This document shows, in pieces, positions 26,152 through 36,904 of a stretch of DNA of 64,000 bases. The notes below the pieces were generated by a model. That model saw only the letters and a program-made list of their open reading frames with translations. It was not told the origin of the DNA and did not search any database. Position 1 is the stretch's first letter, and each line of letters starts with the position of its first letter. The position numbers and the translations under genes are program-made. The DNA is taken from the NCBI GenBank assembly GCA_017302015.1, contig JAFLEE010000011.1:25318-89317 (forward strand). The letters are read 5' to 3'. Source of the stretch: Spirochaetota bacterium (GTDB lineage Bacteria; Spirochaetota; UBA12135; COTS27; JAFLEE01).

Positions 26152-28485
26152 CTATTGGGCGAAGAACAGCATCCGCCGACTCGTTTGGGTCTTGGAACGA
26201 TCCAACCCGGGCTTCAAATATTGGAACTCGAGGACCCAGGTGCCGGAGGTCAGTTTCAACTTGAGGTCGCTGCTGGCCACTTGGATGAAGGGGAAGGCGG
26301 GACCCACGCTGCCGTCGAAGAGTTGGACTTTTCGCCCGCCTGAAATCGGCGTGGCCGACACGATGACGCGCAGGGTGGCGTTACTGGCCGAGGGGACAGA
26401 AAGGGAGAGATAGGGCGCGAGGGAGGGGAAATAGGCCACGGCATCGGCCCGGCTGGAGGCGTTGCTATTCGTCGCGAGCCCGAGGTTCTCCGGCACCGGC
26501 AGGATCCAAATGACGGTGAGATCGGTCGCCGGCATCGTGATATTGGTGGTGAGAAACGGAAGCCCGAAGGTGATCGGGGCGAAATTGGTTAGGCCATAGG
26601 TGACCCCGGAATACAGGTTGGCCCAAGAAGCTTCCCCGGCGCTATTATTGGTGCGTACCCCCGATCCGTAGAGCCCGGGACCGCCGAGGCGCTCTCCCGC
26701 GAGAAGGACGCCCGAGGGCGTGATGGACCGCACGGTGAGAGTCGTCGCCGCCACGAGGGTGAAGGCGTAGGTGGCGGTGGTGACGCCTTGGCCGGCGGCA
26801 TTGGTGACGATGAGGTAGGCCGAGTAGCTGCCCAAGCTGAGCGACGGCGACGCGTGCCAATCGCGGGCGCTATCGGCGATGACGGGCGCCCGGTAGGCTT
26901 CCGTGCCCCCGGCGGTGTTCACCACGAGGATGGCGGTGGCGATGCCGAGCGGGGAGACGTGGTAGCCCCGGATCGTCAGGGGAGAGACCATGAGGGTGGA
27001 GACGTTGGTGATGTCCGCGTAGAGGTTGCTGACCACCAGGGCCGAGGCGCCATCGGCCCCGTTGTAGAGGCTCGAGTTCGTGGCGGCCACCACGCTCGAA
27101 TATTCGGTCGCGGACCAATTCGAACTGCGCGCGATGGCGGAGAGGCGGTATTCGTCGAAATACATCCTCGGAGACCCCTTCTGGGAAGTGTAGGTCGCCG
27201 GGAGGTACTCGTAAGTCGTGCCGGCCAGGGTGAGGCCCTGGAATCGGGGGCCGGATTCGTTCTGGGTGAACGGGCTATTGAGGTTGGAGGCGAGGGTGGC
27301 CCCGTTGCGCAGGAACCGCATCGAGACGTTGGTCGTCGAGCCGCTGGCCCAGATGTTCACGGTCTGGTCGAACTTGAACCAATTCCGGTAATAGCCCACG
27401 GGCCCCAGATTGGTATTGACGACCGGATAGGAGGGAGCGGTCACCCCCCACCCGCGGTAATAGTGGCCAATGACGCCGTTGGTCTGGTAGATCCACGCGC
27501 TGCCGTAACCGTCCGAATCGGGTTCGGAATAGCCGCGCCGCACGCCCCAGAGGCACGAGCAGGTATTCGCGTTGGTGCTCGGCGCGTAATTCGTGTATCG
27601 GTTATTATTCCCCGCGTAAAAGACGTTATTGTAGAAGTTGGACGGGTAATCGTCGAATCGCACCCACATGGAGTGGGTGAGGTTCCCGCCGCCGTTGGCG
27701 TTGGTATTATAGAGGCGGTCGGCCGCCGCGTTCCCCCCGAATGCGTTGGTGAAGGCGTAGATTCGAAGCCCGTACATCCCCTGGTACCCGGCCCCCATCT
27801 GGGCCGTATAGAGCATGTTCGTCGAAAAATAGCCGCCCCATCCGGTGTTATTGAAGCCCTGCATGCTATTGCCCATGCCGACACCGATCCCCGACTTGTT
27901 CGAGAAGATATTGGTCCCGGCCATCGTCACGTCGCACCTGAACGCGCTCGCGTCTTTCGGTAGGCCGGTATTCTCGTTGAGGTGGAGGACGACCAGGTAA
28001 TTGGTATCCCAGGTGTTGGTTCGGACCAAATTGGTGTTGAGCGAGGTGTAACTGGCCGTCAGGGACCGGGTAGTATTCGACCCGTCGAACGAGAGGTTCG
28101 CGTCGGTGTTTTTCCAATAGAGGTAGAAGGCGGTGTTATTGGAGAGGGTCGGTACGCAGACCCACGCTTGGAGGGTGGCCTTGCCGCCGCCATCCACCCC
28201 GAAGAACTCGACGTCATGGAAAAACTGCTTCCCGTCGATCCCGGCGAAGGTGATATCGCCCCCGTCTGATTTGATCACGTCGAGCCAAGCGGCGTTGGTG
28301 ATCGCCACGAGCACGGGGAAATCGTTTAGCGGACTGGTGGGGTCCATCGGCGAGAAATTCGTCAAGAGAATCCGTTTCTGGTACGCATTGCTCACCCAAG
28401 GATCGATGACGGCCGCGGGAAGGCTCCATCCGGAAAGGAAGGCCATCACTGAAAATAAAAACGTTTTCATCCACGCGTGAGACAT
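26152..28485 (-). CDS. Large secreted DUF2341/LamG-type surface protein
   Basis: About 777 residues. The ATG at 28485 is preceded by GAGG on the minus strand; a signal peptide follows (MKTFLFSVMAFLSGWSLPAA). Residues about 35-150 match the DUF2341 pattern (YQKRILLTNFSP, FPVLVAITNAAW, DGGDITFAG, YLYWKN). Residues about 170-440 form a LamG-like region with long Asn/Thr-rich loops (TNTN-type repeats), ending with YFDEYRLSAIARSSNW. The rest consists of beta-sandwich repeats. This composition is typical of exported proteins in PVC bacteria. It probably binds glycan or forms part of the cell surface. No sorting signal is evident at the C-terminus. Confidence 0.75.
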   Translation of the reverse strand: MSHAWMKTFLFSVMAFLSGWSLPAAVIDPWVSNAYQKRILLTNFSPMDPTSPLNDFPVLVAITNAAWLDVIKSDGGDITFAGIDGKQFFHDVEFFGVDGGGKATLQAWVCVPTLSNNTAFYLYWKNTDANLSFDGSNTTRSLTASYTSLNTNLVRTNTWDTNYLVVLHLNENTGLPKDASAFRCDVTMAGTNIFSNKSGIGVGMGNSMQGFNNTGWGGYFSTNMLYTAQMGAGYQGMYGLRIYAFTNAFGGNAAADRLYNTNANGGGNLTHSMWVRFDDYPSNFYNNVFYAGNNNRYTNYAPSTNANTCSCLWGVRRGYSEPDSDGYGSAWIYQTNGVIGHYYRGWGVTAPSYPVVNTNLGPVGYYRNWFKFDQTVNIWASGSTTNVSMRFLRNGATLASNLNSPFTQNESGPRFQGLTLAGTTYEYLPATYTSQKGSPRMYFDEYRLSAIARSSNWSATEYSSVVAATNSSLYNGADGASALVVSNLYADITNVSTLMVSPLTIRGYHVSPLGIATAILVVNTAGGTEAYRAPVIADSARDWHASPSLSLGSYSAYLIVTNAAGQGVTTATYAFTLVAATTLTVRSITPSGVLLAGERLGGPGLYGSGVRTNNSAGEASWANLYSGVTYGLTNFAPITFGLPFLTTNITMPATDLTVIWILPVPENLGLATNSNASSRADAVAYFPSLAPYLSLSVPSASNATLRVIVSATPISGGRKVQLFDGSVGPAFPFIQVASSDLKLKLTSGTWVLEFQYLKPGLDRSKTQTSRRMLFFAQ

Positions 28486-28612
28486 ACCGATTACCTCATC
28501 TATATATTTTAAACACTCCTTGCTCCTTATACAAGAGATTTCATTTTGAGGTGATCGTTTTCCATCCCTTCGAATCACCGCGGCCCGTTCGGAAAGATCC
28601 CGAAACTTCTCG

Positions 28613-29464
28613 CTAAGTATGCTTCGGTAACAAAGGAGCGCCCTCGGGAAAAACAATTTTTCGTCTCGAAGGCGTCAATCCTGCAAGGAGGGCCTCGGAG
28701 GGACGGTACGGATGCCTCCAGCGCCCCCAACTGACCCCGTAGCGGTAGACCGAAATGCGCCGTTGGCCGGGATTGCGCCGGGATGCGGAGCCGTGCATGA
28801 TGGAATCGGTGAAGATCAGGGCATCCCCCGCTTTCAAATGGACTTCGATCGCCCCCGTCACCCCCTCCGCGGAGGCCGCCTGGCCGTCTTTCATCCGGAA
28901 TTTCTCGAAGTCGGGATGGGGGAAATTGGACTTATGGCTGGCGGGAACCACCATGGTGGCCCCATCGCCCGCCCCGATATCCCGGTGCGCGATGAGCACG
29001 TTCACCTGGTTGCAGTGGAATTTCCGGTCTTGGACATGGAATTTGGTCCGCATGGTGCCGGTATGGCCCCCGGAATGGATGCCGATGGCCTCCCCCTCCT
29101 CGCGGATATTGGCGAAGCATTCGTCGATGAAAAGCGGCGCGTGCTGGTAATCGAAGGTGCCCTCCCCGCCGACGAAGGTCCGCACTTTCTCGATATAGGC
29201 GGGATGGTCGATGAGGCGTTGCCATGCCGGGCCATCCTCGTAGATCTGCTGGAGGTTGAGGCCTTCCTTCCCCCCGTAATCGTGGCCGTGGACATAACCG
29301 CTCCACTGGCCCTTCCTCAGATGTTGGAGGCGGTCGAGGCTCTCATTGGTGGCCCGCAGTTCATCGGGGGAGAGGGCCTGTCGGACGATGATGAAGCCGT
29401 TTAAGTCGAAGTGGAAAATCTCCATGTCGCTGGGGGCGATGGCGTCGGGATAATAGGGTTCCAT
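28613..29464 (-). CDS. PhyH (phytanoyl-CoA dioxygenase)-family protein
   Basis: About 283 residues from the ATG at 29464, with AGGAG six bases upstream on the minus strand. Family landmarks are FDLNGFIIVRQALSPDEL near the start, GDGATMVVPASHKSNFPHP in the middle, and FTDSIMHGSASRRNPGQRR with the distal His224 and the Arg that binds 2-oxoglutarate. The first facial-triad motif is unusual: the expected H-x-D appears as H130-S-G (IHSGGHTG), although H143-V-Q-D146 lies close by. It is thus either a PhyH subgroup with a shifted ligand set or lacks the acidic ligand, as in Fe/2OG halogenases. The substrate is unknown. It is divergent from uvrB. Confidence 0.8.
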   Translation of the reverse strand: MEPYYPDAIAPSDMEIFHFDLNGFIIVRQALSPDELRATNESLDRLQHLRKGQWSGYVHGHDYGGKEGLNLQQIYEDGPAWQRLIDHPAYIEKVRTFVGGEGTFDYQHAPLFIDECFANIREEGEAIGIHSGGHTGTMRTKFHVQDRKFHCNQVNVLIAHRDIGAGDGATMVVPASHKSNFPHPDFEKFRMKDGQAASAEGVTGAIEVHLKAGDALIFTDSIMHGSASRRNPGQRRISVYRYGVSWGRWRHPYRPSEALLAGLTPSRRKIVFPEGAPLLPKHT

Positions 29465-29791
29465 GCTGGCTCCTTTGCCGGGTCGCTTGGTCCTTTCCCG
29501 ATCGGGGGAGGGGAAGCGCCTTCGGTGTGCCAAAGAAGATGGGGCCTGGAAGGCGCGCGGGCATTGCGTGAATCGGGATCCGCCCTGCGTTTTACGATAT
29601 GGGAGCCTCCCATTCCCGATTCGTGGGACCGCGGCGCGAAGGGCCGCGAGTTCCATCACCACCGAAACGACTTGGATCTGGAGGAAGCAAGTGCGCCCAG
29701 AGGCATCGATCCCCCTCCACCTTCCCCCGAAACTGCGGCGGTTTGACCATCCCCACCCCATGGGATACTTTTACCCGCAGAGCAGAAACCC
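29465..29791. other. Intergenic region between the PhyH gene and uvrB
   Basis: These 327 bases separate two divergent genes. The ribosome-binding site of the PhyH gene lies at the left edge. I see no convincing promoter pair, SOS box or other gene. Confidence 0.4.
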
Positions 29792-31777
<1,986 letters not shown>

Positions 31778-31789
31778 GCCGCCTTCCCC

Positions 31790-32611
31790 ATGCCCGAACG
31801 CACGTCCCTCCTGCCGCTCGTCCTGGCGATCGCATTGGCTTGGCCGGCGGGGGTCCATGCCTCCAGTTTCCGCGAGCTCTCCTGGGAGGATTTCCGAGGA
31901 CCGACCCCGAAGCCCGGGAGGACCGTCCTCACCGGGTTCTATTCCGTGCAATCCGGAAAGATGAAGTCGGCCATCCGCCTGGAATACCTCGTGGAGACCG
32001 GGGGGGTCACCTTCCTCATGGCCGCCGACGGGGTGCGCGGACGCTACCGGGTAAAGGCAGACCTCACCCCCGTCGACCTTCAGACCGACATCTCGAGCCC
32101 CGAATCCATCGCGTTCATCGGGTACGACGCGCGCAAGGCCCTGCTGAAGGAGGGCATGCGCCTCGAATGGTCCCTATGGAAAGGGGGGGCGGTCACCAAA
32201 CGTTCCGAGGTCTCCCTGGCCCGCCCCATGGTCAATAGCGACACGCTCGGGCTCTGCCTGCAGCGGCTGCTCCTTCTGCGGCCTGAAAGCCGCAGCGGCG
32301 AACTCTTCCTCATGTCGATGGGGATGCGCCTCGGGGTGGATTTCCGCTATTTCACCGCGAGCAAGCTGGGGGAAATCTCCAAATACCGGCTGCCGCCCGA
32401 GGCCGCCTCGAGAACGAGCGCCCTCACGAAGACCCTCCACGTCTATGAAATGTCCGCCAGCGGCCTCATCGGCTTCTTCGCCTCCGACAAGTACTACCAG
32501 GTCTTCCGCGACGACGCGGAGAAGACCCCGGTGGCGTATTGGGGCGGGGGCGAGAAGGCCTTCGAGTTCATGATCATCGATTCCATCGAGAGGAAACCCG
32601 CGGTTCCCTGA
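31790..32611 (+). CDS. Exported hypothetical protein, DUF3108-like
   Basis: About 273 residues with a signal peptide (LPLVLAIALAWPAGVHAS). The rest is predicted to be mostly beta, with phrases such as SVQSGKMKSAIRLEYLVE and DTLGLCLQRLLLLRP that loosely recall DUF3108 periplasmic proteins. No catalytic motif is seen. The start lies 12 bases after the uvrB stop, so it is probably cotranscribed, but no functional link is evident. Confidence 0.6.
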   Translation: MPERTSLLPLVLAIALAWPAGVHASSFRELSWEDFRGPTPKPGRTVLTGFYSVQSGKMKSAIRLEYLVETGGVTFLMAADGVRGRYRVKADLTPVDLQTDISSPESIAFIGYDARKALLKEGMRLEWSLWKGGAVTKRSEVSLARPMVNSDTLGLCLQRLLLLRPESRSGELFLMSMGMRLGVDFRYFTASKLGEISKYRLPPEAASRTSALTKTLHVYEMSASGLIGFFASDKYYQVFRDDAEKTPVAYWGGGEKAFEFMIIDSIERKPAVP

Positions 32612-32634
32612 CGCGCTCTCCTCGCGGGCCCCCC

Positions 32635-33504
32635 TCACTTCACCCGCCGCAGATGCGCATCGCTCCCGCGCTCCTCGCCCTTCCAGGCGTAGGGGTCGCG
32701 GCCCGCCACGAGCATGACCTTGCGCGAATCCATGCGGGCCACGGGAACGCCTTGGGCATCCTGGCCCCAGGGCAAGAGCGAGGCCGCGCTCATATAGTGG
32801 TTGACGATGGCGCGGCGGTAGCCCTTGCTCCGGTTCACGCGGCTGCGGTGCAGCAGGTAGCCGTTGAAAAAGACCACGCTCCCAGAGGGGATCTCCACCG
32901 GGATCTCGTCGCGGTCGTCGAAGCCGACGCTTTCCTCGGACGCGTCGAACTCCCCGGGCTTCCCGTGGGGCTTCTGCGGGTAGAGGATCCCCGGCCGGTG
33001 GGTGCCGGGGAGCACCCAAAGGCATCCGTTCTCCACCGTGGCGTCGTCCACCGCGGCCCAGGCCCCGATGAGGGACCGGTCGCGGGTAGGGATGTAGATC
33101 TCGTCCTGGTGCCAGGCCTGGCCGGGGAAGCCGGGGGGCTTCACGAAGAACATCGACTGCATGCATTTCACGCTGCCGTCCCACCAGGGCAGGTGGGCTC
33201 CGGTGAGGCGGGAGAGGACCCGGGTGAGCGCGGGATGCTTCACGAACTCCATGATCGCCGGGGAGATCCACTGGGGTTGGTGGACGCACAGGATGGATTC
33301 AAAGACCGAGCGCCCCGCCTCGGCGGAAACGGGGGGAAAGGCGGCGGCGGGATAGCCGCCTGTGGCGATCTTCTCGATCTCGCGCTTGAGGGTCTCGATG
33401 ATCTCGGGCCCCAATAGGCGTTCTTTCACGACGAAGCCGTTCTCGAGGAACCCCTCGATCTCGGCGGGGGTCAGGACGGCGCTGGCTTCCAGGGTAGTCG
33501 GCAT
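32635..33504 (-). CDS. Phytanoyl-CoA dioxygenase family (PhyH) Fe(II)/2-oxoglutarate oxygenase
   Basis: About 289 residues. The ATG at 33504 has GGAGA at the right distance; an ATG at 33516 does not. The canonical triad is present: H132-Q-D134 in AWHQDEIY and distal His219 in GYLLHRSRVNRS, with a downstream Arg for 2-oxoglutarate. GCLWVLPGTHRPGILYP is the typical family core. This one should be an active hydroxylase, unlike the variant at 28613. The substrate is unknown. An AraC regulator starts divergently 155 bases away and may control it. Confidence 0.88.
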   Translation of the reverse strand: MPTTLEASAVLTPAEIEGFLENGFVVKERLLGPEIIETLKREIEKIATGGYPAAAFPPVSAEAGRSVFESILCVHQPQWISPAIMEFVKHPALTRVLSRLTGAHLPWWDGSVKCMQSMFFVKPPGFPGQAWHQDEIYIPTRDRSLIGAWAAVDDATVENGCLWVLPGTHRPGILYPQKPHGKPGEFDASEESVGFDDRDEIPVEIPSGSVVFFNGYLLHRSRVNRSKGYRRAIVNHYMSAASLLPWGQDAQGVPVARMDSRKVMLVAGRDPYAWKGEERGSDAHLRRVK

Positions 33505-33659
33505 GGCTTTCTCCATTGCGGGTTTTCCGGGGGCGGGTAGGCGGTCGCGTCCTCCACGGCTCCTCCGGGTTCCCATGCATAGGAAAATAGGGGATCGGGG
33601 GGGCGCGGGAAATGACCGGCCTTGATCCCGATTGACTGGAATTGATCTAACGAGGACCC

Positions 33660-34526
33660 GTGGAAATCCGCCGTTTCGGAAGCGTCGTCTATCCCCCGGG
33701 GGGAACCTTCGACCGGGAACGGCAGGCCTGGCTCCAGTGGGTGGGGATCCATTCGGGCGAGGTGCGCGTGCGGCAGGACCGCCAGGAGTTCACCGTCGGC
33801 GCCGGGAACCATTTCTTCATGGTGCCGGGTTGCGCCTACGCCCTGCGGTTCTCCCCCCGTTCCGCCACGAGGCATTCTTGGATCGACCTGCGCGGGAAGG
33901 TTCCCGCGGCGCTCGCCGGGCTTTCCAGGAACCCCGCCTCCCAACCCATGGAGCGCGAGCAGGAACGTTTCATGGAAGCGCTCCTGGGATTCAAGCGCGG
34001 GCCGGAACGCGAGCGGGATCCTTTTTTCCGGGAGTTGGCCGAGGCCTTCGTCCATGACATCCTGCGCCAATGGAAAAAATTCCCCGCGGGATCCCGCGGC
34101 GCGGCCCCGTCGCGGTTCCCGCTCCCCCTCGTCGAGGAGTGGATGCGGGAACGCCTGGCGGAGAGCCTCCATCTCGAGGATCTCGCCGACGAGGCGGGCG
34201 TCACCCGGGAGCACCTGGTGCGGCAATTCCGCAAGGCGACCGGGCAAACGCCCATGGCGCGGTTGTGGCGACTCCGGATCGCCCGTGCGCGCGAACTCCT
34301 CTCCTGCACGGGGCTCTCGCTGGAGGCCATCGCCGAGCAGACGGGCTTCGCGTCCCTGCACCATTTCTCCCGGCGCATCAAGGCGGAGACGGGATACCCT
34401 CCCGGCGAGTTCCGCGCCCGTTTCGCGGGGAGCGACCGGCCTTTCCCGGCGGCGCCCCGTCCCCACGCTTCCCACGCGCGCCCAGTCCCGGCCGACCGGC
34501 CGTTCCCCAGGAGCCAGATCCCATGA
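33660..34526 (+). CDS. AraC-family transcriptional regulator
   Basis: About 288 residues from a GTG start with GAGG just upstream. The cupin arm (VGIHSGEVRVRQDRQEFTVG, then NHFFMVPGCAYALRFSP) is followed by the two helix-turn-helix motifs (LEDLADEAGVTREHLVRQFR, then LEAIAEQTGFASLHHFSRRI). A Pro-rich tail of about 40 residues follows. Its stop overlaps the start of the HAD phosphatase gene (ATGA), so the two are translated together. It likely controls this pair and perhaps the divergent PhyH gene. Confidence 0.85.
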   Translation: MEIRRFGSVVYPPGGTFDRERQAWLQWVGIHSGEVRVRQDRQEFTVGAGNHFFMVPGCAYALRFSPRSATRHSWIDLRGKVPAALAGLSRNPASQPMEREQERFMEALLGFKRGPERERDPFFRELAEAFVHDILRQWKKFPAGSRGAAPSRFPLPLVEEWMRERLAESLHLEDLADEAGVTREHLVRQFRKATGQTPMARLWRLRIARARELLSCTGLSLEAIAEQTGFASLHHFSRRIKAETGYPPGEFRARFAGSDRPFPAAPRPHASHARPVPADRPFPRSQIP

Positions 34527-35170
34527 AATACCAAGCGATCCTCTTCGACATGGACGGGGTCATCGTCGACAGCGAGCCCATGATCCGCGACGCCGCCGTC
34601 GAATGGTATCGCCGCGGCGGGCACGTCGTTTCGCCGGGCGATTTCATCCCGTTCATCGGGACCGGGGAAGACCGCTTCATCGGCGGGGTGGCGGAGAAGC
34701 ACGGCATCGCCATCGACCTCGCCCGCGCCAAGCGCGAGGTCTACGAAATCTACTTCGAGATCCTCCCCGGGCGCCTAAAACCCGTATCGGGCGCCGTCGC
34801 GTTCCTGGCGCGTTGCCGAGCCGCCGGGATGCCCACGGCCCTGGCCACCAGCGCGGATCTCACGAAGATGGAAGCCAATCTGCGCGCGATCGCCCTGCCC
34901 CAGGGCGCGTTTGATCGCCTGGTGTTCGGCGAGCGGATCAAACGCAAGAAGCCCGATCCCGAGATCTTCCTCACGGCGGCCGCGGAGTTGGGGGTGGATC
35001 CGCGGCGCTGCCTCGTCATGGAAGACGCGCTCAACGGCGTTCAGGCGGCCAAGGCCGCGGGATGCGATTGCCTCGGGGTCACGACCACTTTCACGGCGAC
35101 CCAATTGCGGGAGCGGGGGGCGGATTTCACCGCCGCAGACTTGACGGCCGCCGCCGCGTTCCTAATCTAG
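34523..35170 (+). CDS. HAD-superfamily phosphatase/phosphoglucomutase-like protein
   Basis: About 215 residues. AGGAG upstream and the 4-base overlap with the regulator decide the start. HAD motif I is D9-M-D11-G-V-I-V-D-S, with D9 as nucleophile. Motif II is in ALATSADLTK, motif III Lys in RIKRKKPDPEIF, and motif IV in CLVMEDALNGVQAAKAAGC. The cap is the small helical type. Beta-phosphoglucomutase and sugar-phosphate phosphatase are both possible. Its coupling with an AraC regulator suggests a role in sugar metabolism. Confidence 0.88.
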   Translation: MKYQAILFDMDGVIVDSEPMIRDAAVEWYRRGGHVVSPGDFIPFIGTGEDRFIGGVAEKHGIAIDLARAKREVYEIYFEILPGRLKPVSGAVAFLARCRAAGMPTALATSADLTKMEANLRAIALPQGAFDRLVFGERIKRKKPDPEIFLTAAAELGVDPRRCLVMEDALNGVQAAKAAGCDCLGVTTTFTATQLRERGADFTAADLTAAAAFLI

Positions 35171-35217
35171 AGGAAGCGCGTCGCCCCGGACTCCGGGCCG
35201 CGGTGGAGACGATCCCG

Positions 35218-35718
35218 TTACGCCATCGGCGGGAGCCCCATCCCGGCCCATTCCTCTTTTGACGGACCGCTGACGCCGGGCACCTTGAGCCCGGCTTGCC
35301 GCATGAGCACCGTGATCTGGCCCCGGTGGTGCGCGAGGTGGGTGATGAGGATGAAGAGCACGGTGCCCCGCTTCCAGGTCTCGCCGTACATGGGCAGGTC
35401 GTCTTCGAGCATGGCATCGTTCCATTGCTCCCCGATCTGGGAGACGAGGGACGCGCTGGCCTTCTTCCAGGCGGCGGCGATGGATTGGGCGTTCGCGGGG
35501 TGTGCCCCGTTTTCTTCGGGGGCCTCCACGGCCAAACCGGCCTTGTGGCCCATCTCCCCGAGGGTCTCGGCGAGGTGCCAACAAAGTCGGGCCAAGGTTC
35601 GGCCTCCGGGTGAGACGGACTGCGCCAGCGACGCGTCGGTGAGGGCGGAGAAAACGCGCAGGGTGGATTCGGATTCGCCTTTCCACACGGCCAGGAAATC
35701 GTCGATCTTACGGAACAT
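35218..35718 (-). CDS. DinB-family protein
   Basis: About 166 residues from the ATG at 35718 with GAGG six bases upstream. The four-helix bundle carries the usual metal-binding histidines: one in LCWHLAETLGEM and two in THLAHHRGQITVLMRQAG. DinB-like proteins are metal-dependent transferases, in some cases bacillithiol- or mycothiol-linked. The specific reaction here is unknown. No damage-response operator was seen. Confidence 0.82.
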   Translation of the reverse strand: MFRKIDDFLAVWKGESESTLRVFSALTDASLAQSVSPGGRTLARLCWHLAETLGEMGHKAGLAVEAPEENGAHPANAQSIAAAWKKASASLVSQIGEQWNDAMLEDDLPMYGETWKRGTVLFILITHLAHHRGQITVLMRQAGLKVPGVSGPSKEEWAGMGLPPMA

Positions 35719-35903
35719 CGGGCACCTCGTCGGGGGCGCGTTGGCCCCGGTTGGAATAGTCGCACGAAGGGGGCGGCTTGGCAAGAATGGGGCGAGTGCG
35801 GAGGCGCAACGCACGGGGAATCAAACGAAATCGGTGCGCGCGCACTTGCAGTGCCCCCGGCCTTCTTGAATGTCGGCGGTGGTCCCCCATGGAAAAATAA
35901 CCC

Positions 35904-36770
35904 ATGCCTTCGAGGACCGCCCCGCCATCCCTCCACGTGTCCACGGTCCGGAAATTCTCCGGCTACAAGTGCGAGCGGTTCTCTCGGGGGGCGTTCGGCC
36001 TCCACACCCACGCGCACCTCGAGATCATGGCCGTCGTTTCCGGGTCGGGCTGGCATTGGGTGAACGAAAAGCGCTTCCCCTTGCGCCCGGGGGAAATCTG
36101 GCTGCTCGGCCCCTGCCAGAGCCACCGGGCGGTCTATGACGCCAAGAAGAGCGGCCGCCATTACAATCTCGGGTTCCCGGTGGAACTCCTCCTCGGCTCC
36201 AAGCGGCCGCGGGCCGAGGCTTTCCGCGTCCTCGCGCCCTGGCTCGCTCCTGGGATCCCGGCCCCCGTCCTCCTGCCGAAGGCGGCGTGGTCGCGGGCGC
36301 TGGCGCTCTTCGCCTGGCTGGTGGCCGAGGAGGAGCGCGGCGATCCGTGGCGGGAGGGCCTCGCCGATGGCCTCATCCAGGCGCTCGTGCATCTCATCTC
36401 GCGGCACGCTCCCCAACCGCTCAAAGCCCCCGACTCGGCCGTCCTCGCCACCTTGGCCCGCATCGGGGAGCATTTCCAGGAACCGCTGACCACCACGGCC
36501 CTCGCGGCGGCGGAATCCCTGAGCCCGGCGCGCCTGGCCCAGCGCTTCCTGCGGGCCACGGGGCTCAGCGTGAAGGAGGCGCTCAACGACCGTCGGCTGC
36601 GCGAAGCGCGGCGGCTCCTCTCCGGGACCGATTTGGAGATCACCCGCGTCGGGGGCGAAGCGGGGTTCATGGACCCCTCCTACTTCAACCGCGTCTTCCG
36701 GAAGGCCTTCCAGATGACCCCCAGCGAGTGGCGCCGGCGCCAAGAAGGCGCCCCGGGGGGCGGGAGCTAA
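35904..36770 (+). CDS. AraC-family transcriptional regulator
   Basis: About 288 residues. The N-terminal cupin has FGLHTHAHLEIMAVVSGSGW and FPLRPGEIWLLGPCQSHRAV. The C-terminal DNA-binding half has LTTTALAAAESLSPARLAQR, then ITRVGGEAGFMDPSYFNRVF and TPSEWRRRQE. It precedes, on the same strand, the glycan-degradation genes starting at 36905, and is probably their activator. Confidence 0.85.
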   Translation: MPSRTAPPSLHVSTVRKFSGYKCERFSRGAFGLHTHAHLEIMAVVSGSGWHWVNEKRFPLRPGEIWLLGPCQSHRAVYDAKKSGRHYNLGFPVELLLGSKRPRAEAFRVLAPWLAPGIPAPVLLPKAAWSRALALFAWLVAEEERGDPWREGLADGLIQALVHLISRHAPQPLKAPDSAVLATLARIGEHFQEPLTTTALAAAESLSPARLAQRFLRATGLSVKEALNDRRLREARRLLSGTDLEITRVGGEAGFMDPSYFNRVFRKAFQMTPSEWRRRQEGAPGGGS

Positions 36771-36904
36771 AACGAGTCCTATCCGATGCGCGCTTCTGTC
36801 TTGCCGCCGGGTCCCGGATAGCGCAAGATGAGGGGGGCCCCCGGCCCACGGAGCACGCCTTGAAACGAAGGGATTGGACCCAGCGCCCCCGCCCGGGCCG
36901 GCCG

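Noticed and set aside
26788..27963. 391-codon plus-strand frame inside the DUF2341 gene
   Set aside because: Repetitive V/G/R/H composition without any domain; the minus strand encodes a signal peptide and known domain motifs.
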